In this document: in pieces, positions 1 through 7,768 of the stretch
Layout of the letters: each line of letters opens with the position of its first letter
How positions within the stretch are numbered: the stretch's first letter is position 1
Assembly (NCBI GenBank): GCA_041739465.1
Contig: JBGSNX010000034.1
Span: 1 to 64,000 of the forward strand
From: BOKV01 sp041739465
GTDB lineage: Bacteria; Pseudomonadota; Alphaproteobacteria; Rhizobiales; Rhizobiaceae
Direction of reading: 5' to 3'
DNA: 64,000 nt
Made by a program: the position numbers and the translations under genes
The notes under the pieces: model-generated
Seen by the model: only the letters and a program-made list of their open reading frames with translations
Databases searched by the model: none
Told to the model about the DNA's origin: nothing

Positions 1-392
1 TTCAGGACCAGGGCCAGGCCGGCGACAACATCGGCGCGATGCTTCGCGGCGTCGACCGTGAAGGCGTTGAGCGTGGCCAGGTTCTTTGCAAGCCAGGTTC
101 GGTCAAGCCGCACAAGAAGTTCCGGGCGGAAGCCTACATCCTGACCACGGAAGAGGGTGGCCGTCACACGCCATTCTTCACCAACTACCGTCCGCAGTTC
201 TACTTCCGCACGACCGACGTGACGGGCATTGTTCAGCTGCCGGAAGGCGTTGAAATGGTCATGCCGGGCGACAACGTCGAAATGCTGGTCGAGCTGATCG
301 TGCCGATCGCGATGGAAGAGCGCCTGCGCTTCGCCATCCGTGAAGGTGGACGCACCGTGGGTGCGGGCATCGTCGCAGCAATCATCGAGTAA
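1..392 (+). CDS. tuf: Elongation factor Tu, C-terminal part (5' end outside window)
   Basis: EF-Tu delivers aminoacyl-tRNA to the ribosome as a GTP complex. Only the last ~130 residues are present; the reading frame is open from base 3. The visible part is domain 2/3, with the conserved GGRHTPFF, YRPQFYFRTTDVTG, VMPGDN and LRFAIREGGRTVGAG motifs, and it ends at the normal C-terminus. The gene lies 101 nt ahead of rpsJ on the same strand, the usual alphaproteobacterial fusion of the str and S10 operons. Identity is certain; whether a second tuf copy exists cannot be told from here. Confidence 0.98.
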   Translation, partial: QDQGQAGDNIGAMLRGVDREGVERGQVLCKPGSVKPHKKFRAEAYILTTEEGGRHTPFFTNYRPQFYFRTTDVTGIVQLPEGVEMVMPGDNVEMLVELIVPIAMEERLRFAIREGGRTVGAGIVAAIIE

Positions 393-396
393 ACCA

Positions 397-446
397 ATTG
401 TGTCCGGGCGGGAAACCGCCCGGCCAGCCCAACCCCCGGGCACAAT
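397..446 (+). promoter_or_regulatory. Stem-loop leader between tuf and rpsJ
   Basis: Bases 404-411 (CCGGGCGG) and 416-423 (CCGCCCGG) form a perfect 8-bp stem closed by a GAAA tetraloop. Bases 397-408 (ATTGTGTCCGGG) can also pair with 435-446 (CCCGGGCACAAT), with one G-U pair. The full outer pairing competes with the inner stem for 404-408; a shortened outer stem could coexist with it. There is no T-run, so it is not an intrinsic terminator. An S10-operon leader or processing site is inferred. Confidence 0.5.
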
Positions 447-453
447 CGGGGGG

Positions 454-483
454 GCCTGCAAGGGTAACGAGACGCCTGCAAGG
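454..483 (+). repeat. 10-nt direct repeat at the rpsJ ribosome binding site
   Basis: GCCTGCAAGG occurs at 454-463 and again at 474-483, exactly 20 nt apart. The second copy contains the AAGGA Shine-Dalgarno of rpsJ, 9 nt before its ATG; the first copy is a duplicate of it upstream. A similar 20-nt spaced repeat lies in the rpsM leader. Confidence 0.6.
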
Positions 484-493
484 AAAAGAAGAA

Positions 494-802
494 ATGAACG
501 GCCAGAATATCCGAATTCGCCTCAAGGCGTTTGACCATCGCATCCTCGATGCATCGACCCGTGAAATCGTGTCGACGGCAAAGCGTACCGGGGCGCAGGT
601 TCGCGGACCGGTTCCGCTGCCGACCCGCATTGAAAAATTCACGGTCAACCGCTCGCCGCACATCGACAAGAAGAGCCGCGAGCAGTTCGAAATGCGTACC
701 CACAAGCGTTTGCTCGACATTGTCGATCCTACGCCGCAAACCGTTGACGCGCTGATGAAGCTCGACCTTTCGGCTGGCGTTGACGTTGAGATCAAGCTCT
801 GA
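494..802 (+). CDS. rpsJ: 30S ribosomal protein S10
   Basis: First gene of the S10 operon. S10 sits in the 30S head and doubles as the NusE antitermination factor. The 102-residue product has the standard start (MNGQNIRIRLKAFDHR), the GPVPLPTR motif and the SREQFEMRTHKR segment. The ATG at 494 is chosen over in-frame upstream codons because it fits the family length exactly and has AAGGA 9 nt ahead. Confidence 0.98.
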   Translation: MNGQNIRIRLKAFDHRILDASTREIVSTAKRTGAQVRGPVPLPTRIEKFTVNRSPHIDKKSREQFEMRTHKRLLDIVDPTPQTVDALMKLDLSAGVDVEIKL

Positions 803-832
803 CGGGCTTTTTGAAGTTTGAGGAATGAACCG

Positions 833-1528
833 ATGCGTTCAGGATTGATTGCACAGAAGCTGGGTATGACCCGCATCTACACAGATGCAGGTGAACAGGT
901 ACCCGTGACAGTATTGAAGGTGGACAACCTTCAGGTTGTTGCACAGCGCACCGACGAGAAGAACGGCTACACCGCTGTTCAGCTCGGCGCTGGCCTTGCC
1001 AAGGTGAAGAACACCTCCAAGGCCTTGCGCGGACATTTTGCCGCTGCACAGGTGGAACCAAAGCGCACTGTCGCCGAGTTCCGCGTGACCGCCGACAACC
1101 TCATCGACATTGGCGCCGAGTTGACGGCGGCCCATTTCGTTGAAGGCCAGATGGTGGATGTCACCGGAACCTCGATCGGCAAGGGCTTTGCGGGTGCCAT
1201 GAAGCGCCACAATTTTGGTGGTCTTCGTGCAACCCACGGCGTGTCCGTTTCGCACCGTTCGCACGGTTCGACCGGTAACCGCCAGGATCCGGGTCGCGTG
1301 TTCAAGAACAAGAAAATGGCTGGTCACATGGGCCAGACACGCATCACCACGCAGAACCTCACGGTAGTGCGCACAGATGCAGATCGTGGCCTGATCATGA
1401 TCAAGGGCGCTGTTCCAGGATCAAAGGGTTCGTGGATCATGGTTCGTGATGCGGTCAAGTCGGCAATCCCGGCCAATGCGCCGCGTCCGGCGGGCGTTCG
1501 CGCTGCTGCCGAAGGAGGCAAGGAATAA
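833..1528 (+). CDS. rplC: 50S ribosomal protein L3
   Basis: L3 nucleates 50S assembly near the peptidyl-transferase centre. The 231-residue product starts MRSGLIAQKLGMTRIYTD, the normal alphaproteobacterial N-terminus, and contains the HRSHGSTGNRQDPGRVFKNKKM loop region. A TTG at 818 is in frame but would add non-conserved residues; the ATG at 833 has AGGA upstream. Its stop overlaps the rplD start by one base, so translation is probably coupled. Confidence 0.97.
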   Translation: MRSGLIAQKLGMTRIYTDAGEQVPVTVLKVDNLQVVAQRTDEKNGYTAVQLGAGLAKVKNTSKALRGHFAAAQVEPKRTVAEFRVTADNLIDIGAELTAAHFVEGQMVDVTGTSIGKGFAGAMKRHNFGGLRATHGVSVSHRSHGSTGNRQDPGRVFKNKKMAGHMGQTRITTQNLTVVRTDADRGLIMIKGAVPGSKGSWIMVRDAVKSAIPANAPRPAGVRAAAEGGKE

Positions 1529-2148
1529 TGGACTTCAAGGTCACAACACTCGACGGCAAAGAGTCCGGCAATGTCACGGTCTCCGACGCGATCTTCGGAC
1601 TTGATCCGCGCGACGATCTGATTGCCCGCATGATCCGTTACCAGATGGCCAAGCGCCGGTCTGGCAACCATGCGGTCAAGAACCGTGCGGAAATTCACCG
1701 CACCGGTGCCAAGATGTACAAGCAGAAGGGTACGGGCCGCGCTCGTCACTCATCGGCTCGCGCCCCGCAGTTCCGCGGTGGTGGCCGTGCATTCGGTCCG
1801 GTCGTTCGCGATCACAGCCATGAATTGCCCAAGAAGGTCCGCGCGCTGGCACTTCGCCACGCACTGTCTGCCAAGGCAAAGTCTGCCGGCATCATTGTCG
1901 TGGACCAGTTGACGGCGAATGAGGCCAAGACCGCGGTCCTCAAGGTAAAATTGGCGGCTTTGGGCCTTTCCAACGCGCTTTTCATCGGTGGCAAGGAATT
2001 GGACGAGAATTTCCGTCTTGCCGCCCGCAACATTCCAGATCTCGACGTGCTGCCGGTCCAGGGCATCAATGTCTACGACATCCTGCGCCGCAAGACGCTG
2101 GTCCTGTCGAAAGACGCTGTCGAGGCGCTTGAGGAGCGGTTCAAATGA
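1528..2148 (+). CDS. rplD: 50S ribosomal protein L4
   Basis: L4 binds 23S rRNA and lines the exit tunnel; in gammaproteobacteria it also represses its own operon. The 206 residues include the conserved YKQKGTGRARHSS and APQFRGGGRAFGP loop and the DILRRKTLVLSKDAV end. It shares one base with rplC upstream and overlaps rplW by four bases (ATGA), so the three genes are tightly coupled. Confidence 0.97.
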   Translation: MDFKVTTLDGKESGNVTVSDAIFGLDPRDDLIARMIRYQMAKRRSGNHAVKNRAEIHRTGAKMYKQKGTGRARHSSARAPQFRGGGRAFGPVVRDHSHELPKKVRALALRHALSAKAKSAGIIVVDQLTANEAKTAVLKVKLAALGLSNALFIGGKELDENFRLAARNIPDLDVLPVQGINVYDILRRKTLVLSKDAVEALEERFK

Positions 2149-2438
2149 ACAACCTTCGCCACTATGATGTGATCGTCTCTCCGGTGATCACCGAAAAATC
2201 CACCATGGCCTCGGAATCAAACCAGGTCGTGTTCAACGTAGCCAAGACAGCCACCAAGCCGGCTATCAAGGCTGCGGTCGAAAAGCTGTTCGGCGTCAAG
2301 GTCATGGCAGTCAACACGCTTGTCCGCAAAGGCAAGCTGAAGCGCTTCCGGGGCATGCTTGGTCGTCAAAGTGATGTGAAAAAGGCGGTCGTGACATTGG
2401 CAGAAGGCCAGTCGATCGACGTCACCACCGGTCTTTGA
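2145..2438 (+). CDS. rplW: 50S ribosomal protein L23
   Basis: L23 lies at the tunnel exit and is the docking point for trigger factor and SRP. The 97 residues show the typical YDVIVSPVITEKSTM start, the core VEKLFGVKVMAVNTL and the KRFRGMLGRQSD segment. The start codon overlaps the rplD stop by four bases. Confidence 0.97.
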   Translation: MNNLRHYDVIVSPVITEKSTMASESNQVVFNVAKTATKPAIKAAVEKLFGVKVMAVNTLVRKGKLKRFRGMLGRQSDVKKAVVTLAEGQSIDVTTGL

Positions 2439-2473
2439 TGGCGCGCTGAGTTCAAGTTTCAGGAATTGAGACA

Positions 2474-3307
2474 ATGGCACTGAAAAAATTCAACCCGACG
2501 ACCCCGAGCCAGCGCCAGCTGGTCATCGTCGACCGTTCCGAGCTCTACAAGGGCAAGCCGGTCAAGACGCTGACGGAAGGTCTGAGTTCATCCGGCGGCC
2601 GCAACAATGCGGGCCGCGTCACTGCGCGCTATCGTGGCGGCGGGCATAAGCGCTCGTACCGCATCATCGATTTCAAGCGCCGCAAGTGGGACATGGAAGC
2701 GACGGTCGAAAGACTTGAGTATGATCCCAATCGCACCGGCTTTATCGCGCTGCTGAAATATGCGGACGGCGAGCTTGCATACATCTTGGCACCGCAGCGC
2801 CTTGCGCCCGGCGACAAGGTCATTGCCAGCGCGGCCTGCGACATCAAGCCGGGCAATGCGATGCCACTGCGCGCAATCCCGGTCGGCACCATCATCCACA
2901 ATGTGGAAATGAAGGAAATGAAGGGTGGCCAGATTGCCCGCTCGGCAGGTTCCTACGCGCAGCTGGTCGGTCGCGACGGTCCTTATTCGATCCTTCGCCT
3001 CAATTCTGGCGAACAACGCCTCATCCACTCTGCCTGCATGGCCACGATTGGTGCCGTTTCCAATCCCGACAATTCAAACATGAATTTCGGCAAGGCTGGT
3101 CGCATGCGCTGGCTCGGTTTCCGCCCGCACGTTCGCGGTGTTGCCATGAACCCGGTTGACCATCCACACGGCGGCGGCGAAGGCCGTACCTCGGGCGGTC
3201 GCCACCCGGTTACCCCATGGGGCAAGCCGACCAAGGGCAAGAAAACCCGGACCAACAAGGCGTCCAGCAAATTCATCATGCGCTCGCGCCATCAGCGCAA
3301 GAAATAA
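2474..3307 (+). CDS. rplB: 50S ribosomal protein L2
   Basis: L2 is a primary 23S rRNA binding protein needed for subunit joining and peptidyl transfer. The 277-residue length is normal. Conserved landmarks are GRNNAGRVTARYRGGGHKR, the VGRDGPYSILRLNSGE stretch and the catalytic-loop region NPVDHPHGGGEGRTSGGRHP, which holds the conserved histidine. An AGGA-type site precedes the ATG. Confidence 0.98.
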   Translation: MALKKFNPTTPSQRQLVIVDRSELYKGKPVKTLTEGLSSSGGRNNAGRVTARYRGGGHKRSYRIIDFKRRKWDMEATVERLEYDPNRTGFIALLKYADGELAYILAPQRLAPGDKVIASAACDIKPGNAMPLRAIPVGTIIHNVEMKEMKGGQIARSAGSYAQLVGRDGPYSILRLNSGEQRLIHSACMATIGAVSNPDNSNMNFGKAGRMRWLGFRPHVRGVAMNPVDHPHGGGEGRTSGGRHPVTPWGKPTKGKKTRTNKASSKFIMRSRHQRKK

Positions 3308-3318
3308 GGATAGCACTC

Positions 3319-3596
3319 GTGACCCGTTCTACCTGGAAAGGCCCGTTCGTCGATGGCTATCTGCTGAAAAAGGCAGAGGCCGTGCGCACAGGCGGACGCT
3401 CGGAGGTCATCAAGACCTGGAGCCGTCGTTCAACAATCATGCCGCAGTTCGTTGGCCTGACCTTTGGCGTCTACAACGGTCAAAAGCATGTGCCAGTGGC
3501 CGTCAACGAAGACATGGTTGGCACAAGCTTGGCGAATTCTCGCCGTCGCGGACCTATTACGGCCACGGCGCAGACAAGAAAGCAAAGAGGAAGTAA
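3319..3596 (+). CDS. rpsS: 30S ribosomal protein S19, interrupted by a one-base frameshift
   Basis: S19 binds the 30S head with S13. The frame opened by GTG at 3319 gives a normal S19 start (TRSTWKGPFVDGYLL) up to NEDMVG near residue 68. The conserved ending (HKLGEFSPSRTYYG then HGADKKAKRK) is in a different frame and stops at 3596. The sequence reads ggttggcacaagctt at 3516-3530; one extra C beside 3522 would restore a 92-residue S19 exactly. Read literally, the protein would run out of frame to a stop at 3687 inside rplV. Because S19 is essential, a sequencing or assembly error is the likeliest cause; a real frameshift cannot be excluded. Confidence 0.9.
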
Positions 3597-3599
3597 GCC

Positions 3600-3983
3600 A
3601 TGGGCAAGCCGAAGCGCGAACGCGCTCTCAAGGATAACGAGGCGAGGGCGGTTGCCCGGACCATCCGTGTCAGCCCGCAAAAGCTGAACCTGGTTGCTGC
3701 GCTCATTCGCGGCAAGAAGGTTCAGACTGCGCTGGCCGACCTCACATTTTCGCGCAAGCGCATTGCCGTGACCGTCAAGAAGACGCTGGAATCGGCAGTT
3801 GCGAACGCAGAAAACAACCACGATCTCGACGTCGACAATCTGGTCGTTGCCGAGGCCTATGTGGGCAAGTCGATCGTCATGAAGCGTTTCCATGTACGTG
3901 GACGCGGCAAGGCATCGCGGATCCTGCGCCCGTTTTCGCACCTGACCATCGTCGTCCGTGAAGTCCAAGAGGAGGCCGCCTGA
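3600..3983 (+). CDS. rplV: 50S ribosomal protein L22
   Basis: L22 contacts all 23S domains and its hairpin lines the exit tunnel. The 127-residue product shows the ARTIRVSPQKLNLVAALIRG start and the C-terminal hairpin MKRFHVRGRGKASRI. It begins three bases after the restored rpsS stop and overlaps the rpsC start codon by one base. Confidence 0.97.
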   Translation: MGKPKRERALKDNEARAVARTIRVSPQKLNLVAALIRGKKVQTALADLTFSRKRIAVTVKKTLESAVANAENNHDLDVDNLVVAEAYVGKSIVMKRFHVRGRGKASRILRPFSHLTIVVREVQEEAA

Positions 3984-4708
3984 TGGGCCAGAAAATCAAT
4001 CCAATCAGCATGCGGCTTGGCATCAACCGTACATGGGATTCGCGTTGGTTCGCGAACCGTGGCGAGTATGGCCGGTTGCTGCATGAGGACATCAAGATCC
4101 GCGAATACCTTGAAAAGGAACTCGCAGCCGCTTCGATTGCGAAAGTGGTCATCGAGCGCCCGCACAAGAAGTGCCGCGTGACCGTTCATTCGGCCCGTCC
4201 GGGCATCATCATTGGCAAGAAGGGCGCAGACATTGAAAAGCTGCGCAAGAAGCTGACAACGATGACGGCCTCGGAAGTGCACATCAACATCGTTGAAGTG
4301 CGCAAGCCGGAAATCGATGCCACAATCGTTGCGCAGTCGATTGCCCAGCAGCTTGAGCGCCGCATTGCGTTCCGCCGGGCAATGAAGCGCTCGGTTCAGT
4401 CTGCAATGCGCCTCGGCGCGCAGGGTATCCGCATCAATTGCTCCGGCCGTTTGGGCGGAGCGGAAATCGCCCGCATGGAATGGTACCGTGAAGGCCGTGT
4501 GCCTCTGCACACGCTTCGCGCTGACATTGACTACGGAACAGCCGAAGCAAAGACAGCTTATGGCATTTGCGGCGTCAAGGTCTGGATCTTCAAGGGCGAG
4601 ATCCTCGAGCACGATCCGATGGCGTCCGAAAGGCGCTCGATCGAAGGTCAGGAACAGGGCGCAGGTTCTTCGGGACAGCGCCGCGAGCGTTCGCGCGAAA
4701 ACGCGTGA
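3983..4708 (+). CDS. rpsC: 30S ribosomal protein S3
   Basis: S3 forms part of the mRNA entry helicase. The 241 residues begin MGQKINPISMRLGINR and contain the KH-domain GXXG loop within RPGIIIGKKGADIEKL and the C-terminal signature RRAMKRSVQSAMRLGAQGI. It overlaps rplV by one base. Confidence 0.98.
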   Translation: MGQKINPISMRLGINRTWDSRWFANRGEYGRLLHEDIKIREYLEKELAAASIAKVVIERPHKKCRVTVHSARPGIIIGKKGADIEKLRKKLTTMTASEVHINIVEVRKPEIDATIVAQSIAQQLERRIAFRRAMKRSVQSAMRLGAQGIRINCSGRLGGAEIARMEWYREGRVPLHTLRADIDYGTAEAKTAYGICGVKVWIFKGEILEHDPMASERRSIEGQEQGAGSSGQRRERSRENA

Positions 4709-4737
4709 ACGTGACAGGGAACCGGGAATAAAAAGCC

Positions 4738-5151
4738 ATGATGCAGCCAAAGCGCACCAAGTTCCGCAAGCAGTTCAAGGGCCGTATCAAAGGCACTTCG
4801 AAGGGCGGTACAGACCTTAACTTCGGCAATTTCGGCCTCAAGGCGCAGGAACCCGATCGGGTGACCGCGCGCCAGATTGAAGCGGCCCGCCGCGCAATCA
4901 CCAGGGCAATGAAGCGCGCTGGTCGCGTGTGGATCCGGATATTCCCGGACGTGCCGGTTTCCAAGAAGCCGACCGAAGTCCGCATGGGCAAGGGCAAGGG
5001 TTCACCGGAATTCTGGTGCGCCCGTGTGGCTCCTGGCCGCATCATGTTCGAAATAGACGGTGTGACCGAAGAAACCGCACGCGAGGCTCTTCGCCTTGGC
5101 GCGGCGAAGCTGCCGATCAAGACACGTTTTGTAACCCGCATCGCCGAATAG
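4738..5151 (+). CDS. rplP: 50S ribosomal protein L16
   Basis: L16 organises the A-site tRNA region of the 50S subunit. The 137-residue product has the usual MQPKRTKFRKQFKGR start (after an extra Met), the ITRAMKRAGRVWIRIFPD core and the RMGKGKGSPEFW loop. An AAAAGCC stretch precedes the start, so the binding site is weak. Confidence 0.97.
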   Translation: MMQPKRTKFRKQFKGRIKGTSKGGTDLNFGNFGLKAQEPDRVTARQIEAARRAITRAMKRAGRVWIRIFPDVPVSKKPTEVRMGKGKGSPEFWCARVAPGRIMFEIDGVTEETAREALRLGAAKLPIKTRFVTRIAE

Positions 5152-5183
5152 GCGCGCAGGAATAACTTGGGAAGGGATGAGCC

Positions 5184-5384
5184 ATGAAGGCCTCCGACAT
5201 TCGCACGATGACCGAAGACCAGCTGACCGATGAACTCGTGAAGCTGAAGAAGGAGCAGTTCAACCTGCGCTTTCAAAAGGCCACCGGGCAGCTTGAAAAC
5301 ACGATGCGGGTCCGCCAGATCCGGCGCGAAATCGCCCGCATTCATACCGTTGCCTCCGAAATGGCGGCCAAGGCGAAAGCTTGA
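5184..5384 (+). CDS. rpmC: 50S ribosomal protein L29
   Basis: L29 is a small two-helix protein near the tunnel exit, next to L23. The 66 residues carry the signature LKKEQFNLRFQKATGQLEN and the RQIRREIARI helix. GGGA lies before the ATG. It sits in the standard place between rplP and rpsQ. Confidence 0.96.
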   Translation: MKASDIRTMTEDQLTDELVKLKKEQFNLRFQKATGQLENTMRVRQIRREIARIHTVASEMAAKAKA

Positions 5385-5396
5385 GGATTTAAGAAA

Positions 5397-5633
5397 ATGC
5401 CAAAACGCGTATTGCAGGGCACCGTCGTCAGCGACAAGAACGACAAGACCGTAGTGGTCCGGGTGGAGCGCCGCTTCACTCACCCACTGTTCAAGAAGAC
5501 GGTCCGTCGTTCAAAGAACTACAAGGCCCATGACGAAGCCAACAAGTTCAAGGTCGGCGACATCGTCGCGATTGAGGAATGCCGGCCGATTTCGCGCGAC
5601 AAGCGCTGGATTGTGGTCGAAACACAGGTTTGA
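5397..5633 (+). CDS. rpsQ: 30S ribosomal protein S17
   Basis: S17 is a primary 16S rRNA binding protein with an OB fold. The 78 residues start MPKRVLQGTVVSDKNDKT and include the family pattern DIVAIEECRPISRDKRW. It ends 96 nt before rplN; I see no gene and no convincing terminator in that gap. Confidence 0.97.
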   Translation: MPKRVLQGTVVSDKNDKTVVVRVERRFTHPLFKKTVRRSKNYKAHDEANKFKVGDIVAIEECRPISRDKRWIVVETQV

Positions 5634-5729
5634 TGCGTTGCCCGTGCAAACGGGGAAACAGCGTGCAAGTACAGGAATGAGGGCCGGTGACCTGTTCGCC
5701 GGACAACGAAAAGAAGAAGGTGGAATGCC

Positions 5730-6098
5730 ATGATTCAGATGCAGACAAATCTTGACGTCGCCGACAATTCGGGTGCGCGCCGCGTCATGTGCATCAAGGT
5801 CCTTGGCGGCTCGAAGCGCAAATATGCCTCGGTCGGCGACGTGATTGTCGTTTCGATCAAGGAAGCGATCCCCCGCGGACGCGTCAAGAAGGGCGATGTC
5901 ATGAAGGCGGTTGTCGTGCGCACGGCAAAAGAAATCCGCCGCACCGATGGCAGCGTCATCCGTTTTGACAACAATGCCGCGGTTCTGATCGACAACAAGA
6001 AAGAGCCGATTGGCACACGCATTTTCGGACCTGTTCCGCGTGAACTGCGCGCCAAGAACCACATGAAAATCATTTCGCTAGCGCCAGAAGTACTCTGA
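5730..6098 (+). CDS. rplN: 50S ribosomal protein L14
   Basis: L14 contributes to bridge B8 with the 30S subunit. The 122-residue length is standard, with the conserved start MIQMQTNLDVADNSGARRVM and the signature RTDGSVIRFDNNAAVLI. GGTGGA precedes the ATG. First gene of the spc section. Confidence 0.98.
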   Translation: MIQMQTNLDVADNSGARRVMCIKVLGGSKRKYASVGDVIVVSIKEAIPRGRVKKGDVMKAVVVRTAKEIRRTDGSVIRFDNNAAVLIDNKKEPIGTRIFGPVPRELRAKNHMKIISLAPEVL

Positions 6099-6125
6099 GC
6101 GGCGCGCGGCAAGGGAAACAAAGCG

Positions 6126-6440
6126 ATGCAGAAAATTCGCAAGGGCGACAAGGTCGTCATTCTCACCGGCAAGGACAAGGGCCGCACCGGTGAAGTTATC
6201 GGAATGAAGCCGAAGGAAGGCCGAGCACTCGTTCGCGGTCTCAACATGGTCAAGCGTCACCAGAAGCAGACGCCGAACCAGGAAGGCGGCATCATTCCAA
6301 AGGAAGCGCCCATCGATGTGTCGAACCTTGCGATCGCTGATCCAAAGGACGGCAAGCCGACACGGGTAGGGTTCAAGATTCTCGAAGACGGCAAAAAAGT
6401 CCGCTTCGCTAAACGTTCCGGAGATGTGATCGATGGCTGA
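6126..6440 (+). CDS. rplX: 50S ribosomal protein L24
   Basis: L24 is one of the two initiator proteins of 50S assembly. The 104 residues contain the KOW motif within IRKGDKVVILTGKDKGRTG and the later IIPKEAPIDVSN segment. Its end overlaps the start of rplE by 8 bases. Confidence 0.97.
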   Translation: MQKIRKGDKVVILTGKDKGRTGEVIGMKPKEGRALVRGLNMVKRHQKQTPNQEGGIIPKEAPIDVSNLAIADPKDGKPTRVGFKILEDGKKVRFAKRSGDVIDG

Positions 6441-6990
6441 AGCAGCTTACATGCCGCGCATGCGCAAGCTTTATGACGAAGTCATTCGCGCAAAGATGCA
6501 AGAAGAATTCGGCTACAAGAACCCGATGGAAGTTCCGCGCGTCGACAAGATCGTGCTGAACATGGGCGTTGGTGAATCCACCGCCGATTCCAAGAAGGCC
6601 CAGGTAGCTGCAGACGATCTTACCCAGATCGCCGGCCAGAAGGCGCTGGTTACCCGCGCCCGCAAGTCGATTGCAACCTTCAAGGTGCGCGATCACATGC
6701 CACTTGGTGCAAAGGTGACTTTGCGCAGGGCCCGCATGTATGAATTCATGGATCGCCTGGTCACAATCGCGCTGCCGCGCGTTCGCGACTTTCGTGGTCT
6801 GAACCCCAAGAGCTTCGATGGTCGTGGCAACTTTGCCATGGGCGTCAAGGAGCATATCGTGTTTCCCGAGATCAACTACGACAAGGTAGACCAGATCTGG
6901 GGCATGGACGTGATCGTCTGCACGACCGCAAGAACGGATGACGAAGCCCGCGCTCTCTTGAGCCACTTCGACTTCCCGTTCCGCAAGTAA
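6433..6990 (+). CDS. rplE: 50S ribosomal protein L5
   Basis: L5 binds 5S rRNA and contacts the P-site tRNA. The 185-residue product contains NPMEVPRVDKIVLNMGVGE, the KVTLRRARMYEFMDRL helix and the FPEINYDKVDQIWGMD end. Its start lies inside the end of rplX, so translation is probably coupled. Confidence 0.98.
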   Translation: MAEAAYMPRMRKLYDEVIRAKMQEEFGYKNPMEVPRVDKIVLNMGVGESTADSKKAQVAADDLTQIAGQKALVTRARKSIATFKVRDHMPLGAKVTLRRARMYEFMDRLVTIALPRVRDFRGLNPKSFDGRGNFAMGVKEHIVFPEINYDKVDQIWGMDVIVCTTARTDDEARALLSHFDFPFRK

Positions 6991-7019
6991 CGGCAGGCGA
7001 AAGAGAAGGAAGAGCCGGG

Positions 7020-7325
7020 ATGGCCAAAACCAGCGCAACTGAAAAGAACAAGCATCGCATCAAGATGGTGGGCAAGTTTGCCAACCGTCGCAAGGTGCTC
7101 AAGGCAATCATCATGGACAAGACCAAGCCGATTGAGGAGCGTTTCCGCGCCCAATTGCGTCTTGCCCAGATGCCGAGGAACTCGGCGCGCAACCGCATTC
7201 GCAACCGTTGCGAAATCACCGGTCGCCCGCGGGCTTATTATCGCAAGTTGAAAATGTCGCGTATTGCGTTGCGTGATCTTGGCTCCCGTGGCCAGGTTCC
7301 CGGCATCGTCAAGTCAAGCTGGTAA
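7020..7325 (+). CDS. rpsN: 30S ribosomal protein S14, zinc-free type
   Basis: S14 is part of the 30S head. The 101-residue length and the lack of CxxC pairs identify the long zinc-independent form. The signature RNRCEITGRPRAYYRKLKMS and the C-terminal GQVPGIVKSSW are present. GGGA precedes the ATG. Confidence 0.97.
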   Translation: MAKTSATEKNKHRIKMVGKFANRRKVLKAIIMDKTKPIEERFRAQLRLAQMPRNSARNRIRNRCEITGRPRAYYRKLKMSRIALRDLGSRGQVPGIVKSSW

Positions 7326-7337
7326 GGGGTAGCAACA

Positions 7338-7736
7338 ATGGCAATTTCCGATCCGATCGGCGACATGCTCACCCGCATCCGCAACGGCCTGACCCGCGGC
7401 AAGTCGAAAGTCTCGACACCGGCGTCCAGCCTGCGCGGTCGCGTTCTCGACGTGCTAGAATCTGAAGGCTATATCCGCGGTTACTCGCGGGTGGATTTCG
7501 GCAACGGCAAGGCCGAGTTTGAAATCGAGCTGAAGTACTACGAAGGCGCTCCGGTGATCCGCGAAATCGTTCGCGTGTCAAAGCCGGGCCGCCGGGTTTA
7601 TGCATCGGTCAGGTCGATCCCGCGCGTGGCCAATGGCCTGGGCGTTTCGATCATCTCCACGCCGAAGGGCGTGATGGCCGACCACACTGCCCGCGAACAA
7701 AATGTGGGCGGCGAAATCCTTTGCCGCATCTTCTGA
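7338..7736 (+). CDS. rpsH: 30S ribosomal protein S8
   Basis: S8 binds the central domain of 16S rRNA and, in E. coli, represses the spc operon. The 132 residues begin SDPIGDMLTRIRNG and contain the C-terminal signature GVSIISTPKGVMADHTAR followed by GGEILCRIF. It lies 12 nt after rpsN. Confidence 0.97.
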   Translation: MAISDPIGDMLTRIRNGLTRGKSKVSTPASSLRGRVLDVLESEGYIRGYSRVDFGNGKAEFEIELKYYEGAPVIREIVRVSKPGRRVYASVRSIPRVANGLGVSIISTPKGVMADHTAREQNVGGEILCRIF

Positions 7737-7768
7737 TCGCGTGCACGTAACGAACGAACAGGTGTGAT

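Noticed and set aside
3217..3687. A 156-residue open frame spanning the rplB end, rpsS and rplV start
   Set aside because: It is the rpsS frame continued past the frameshift; the C-terminal part is out-of-frame rplV sequence.
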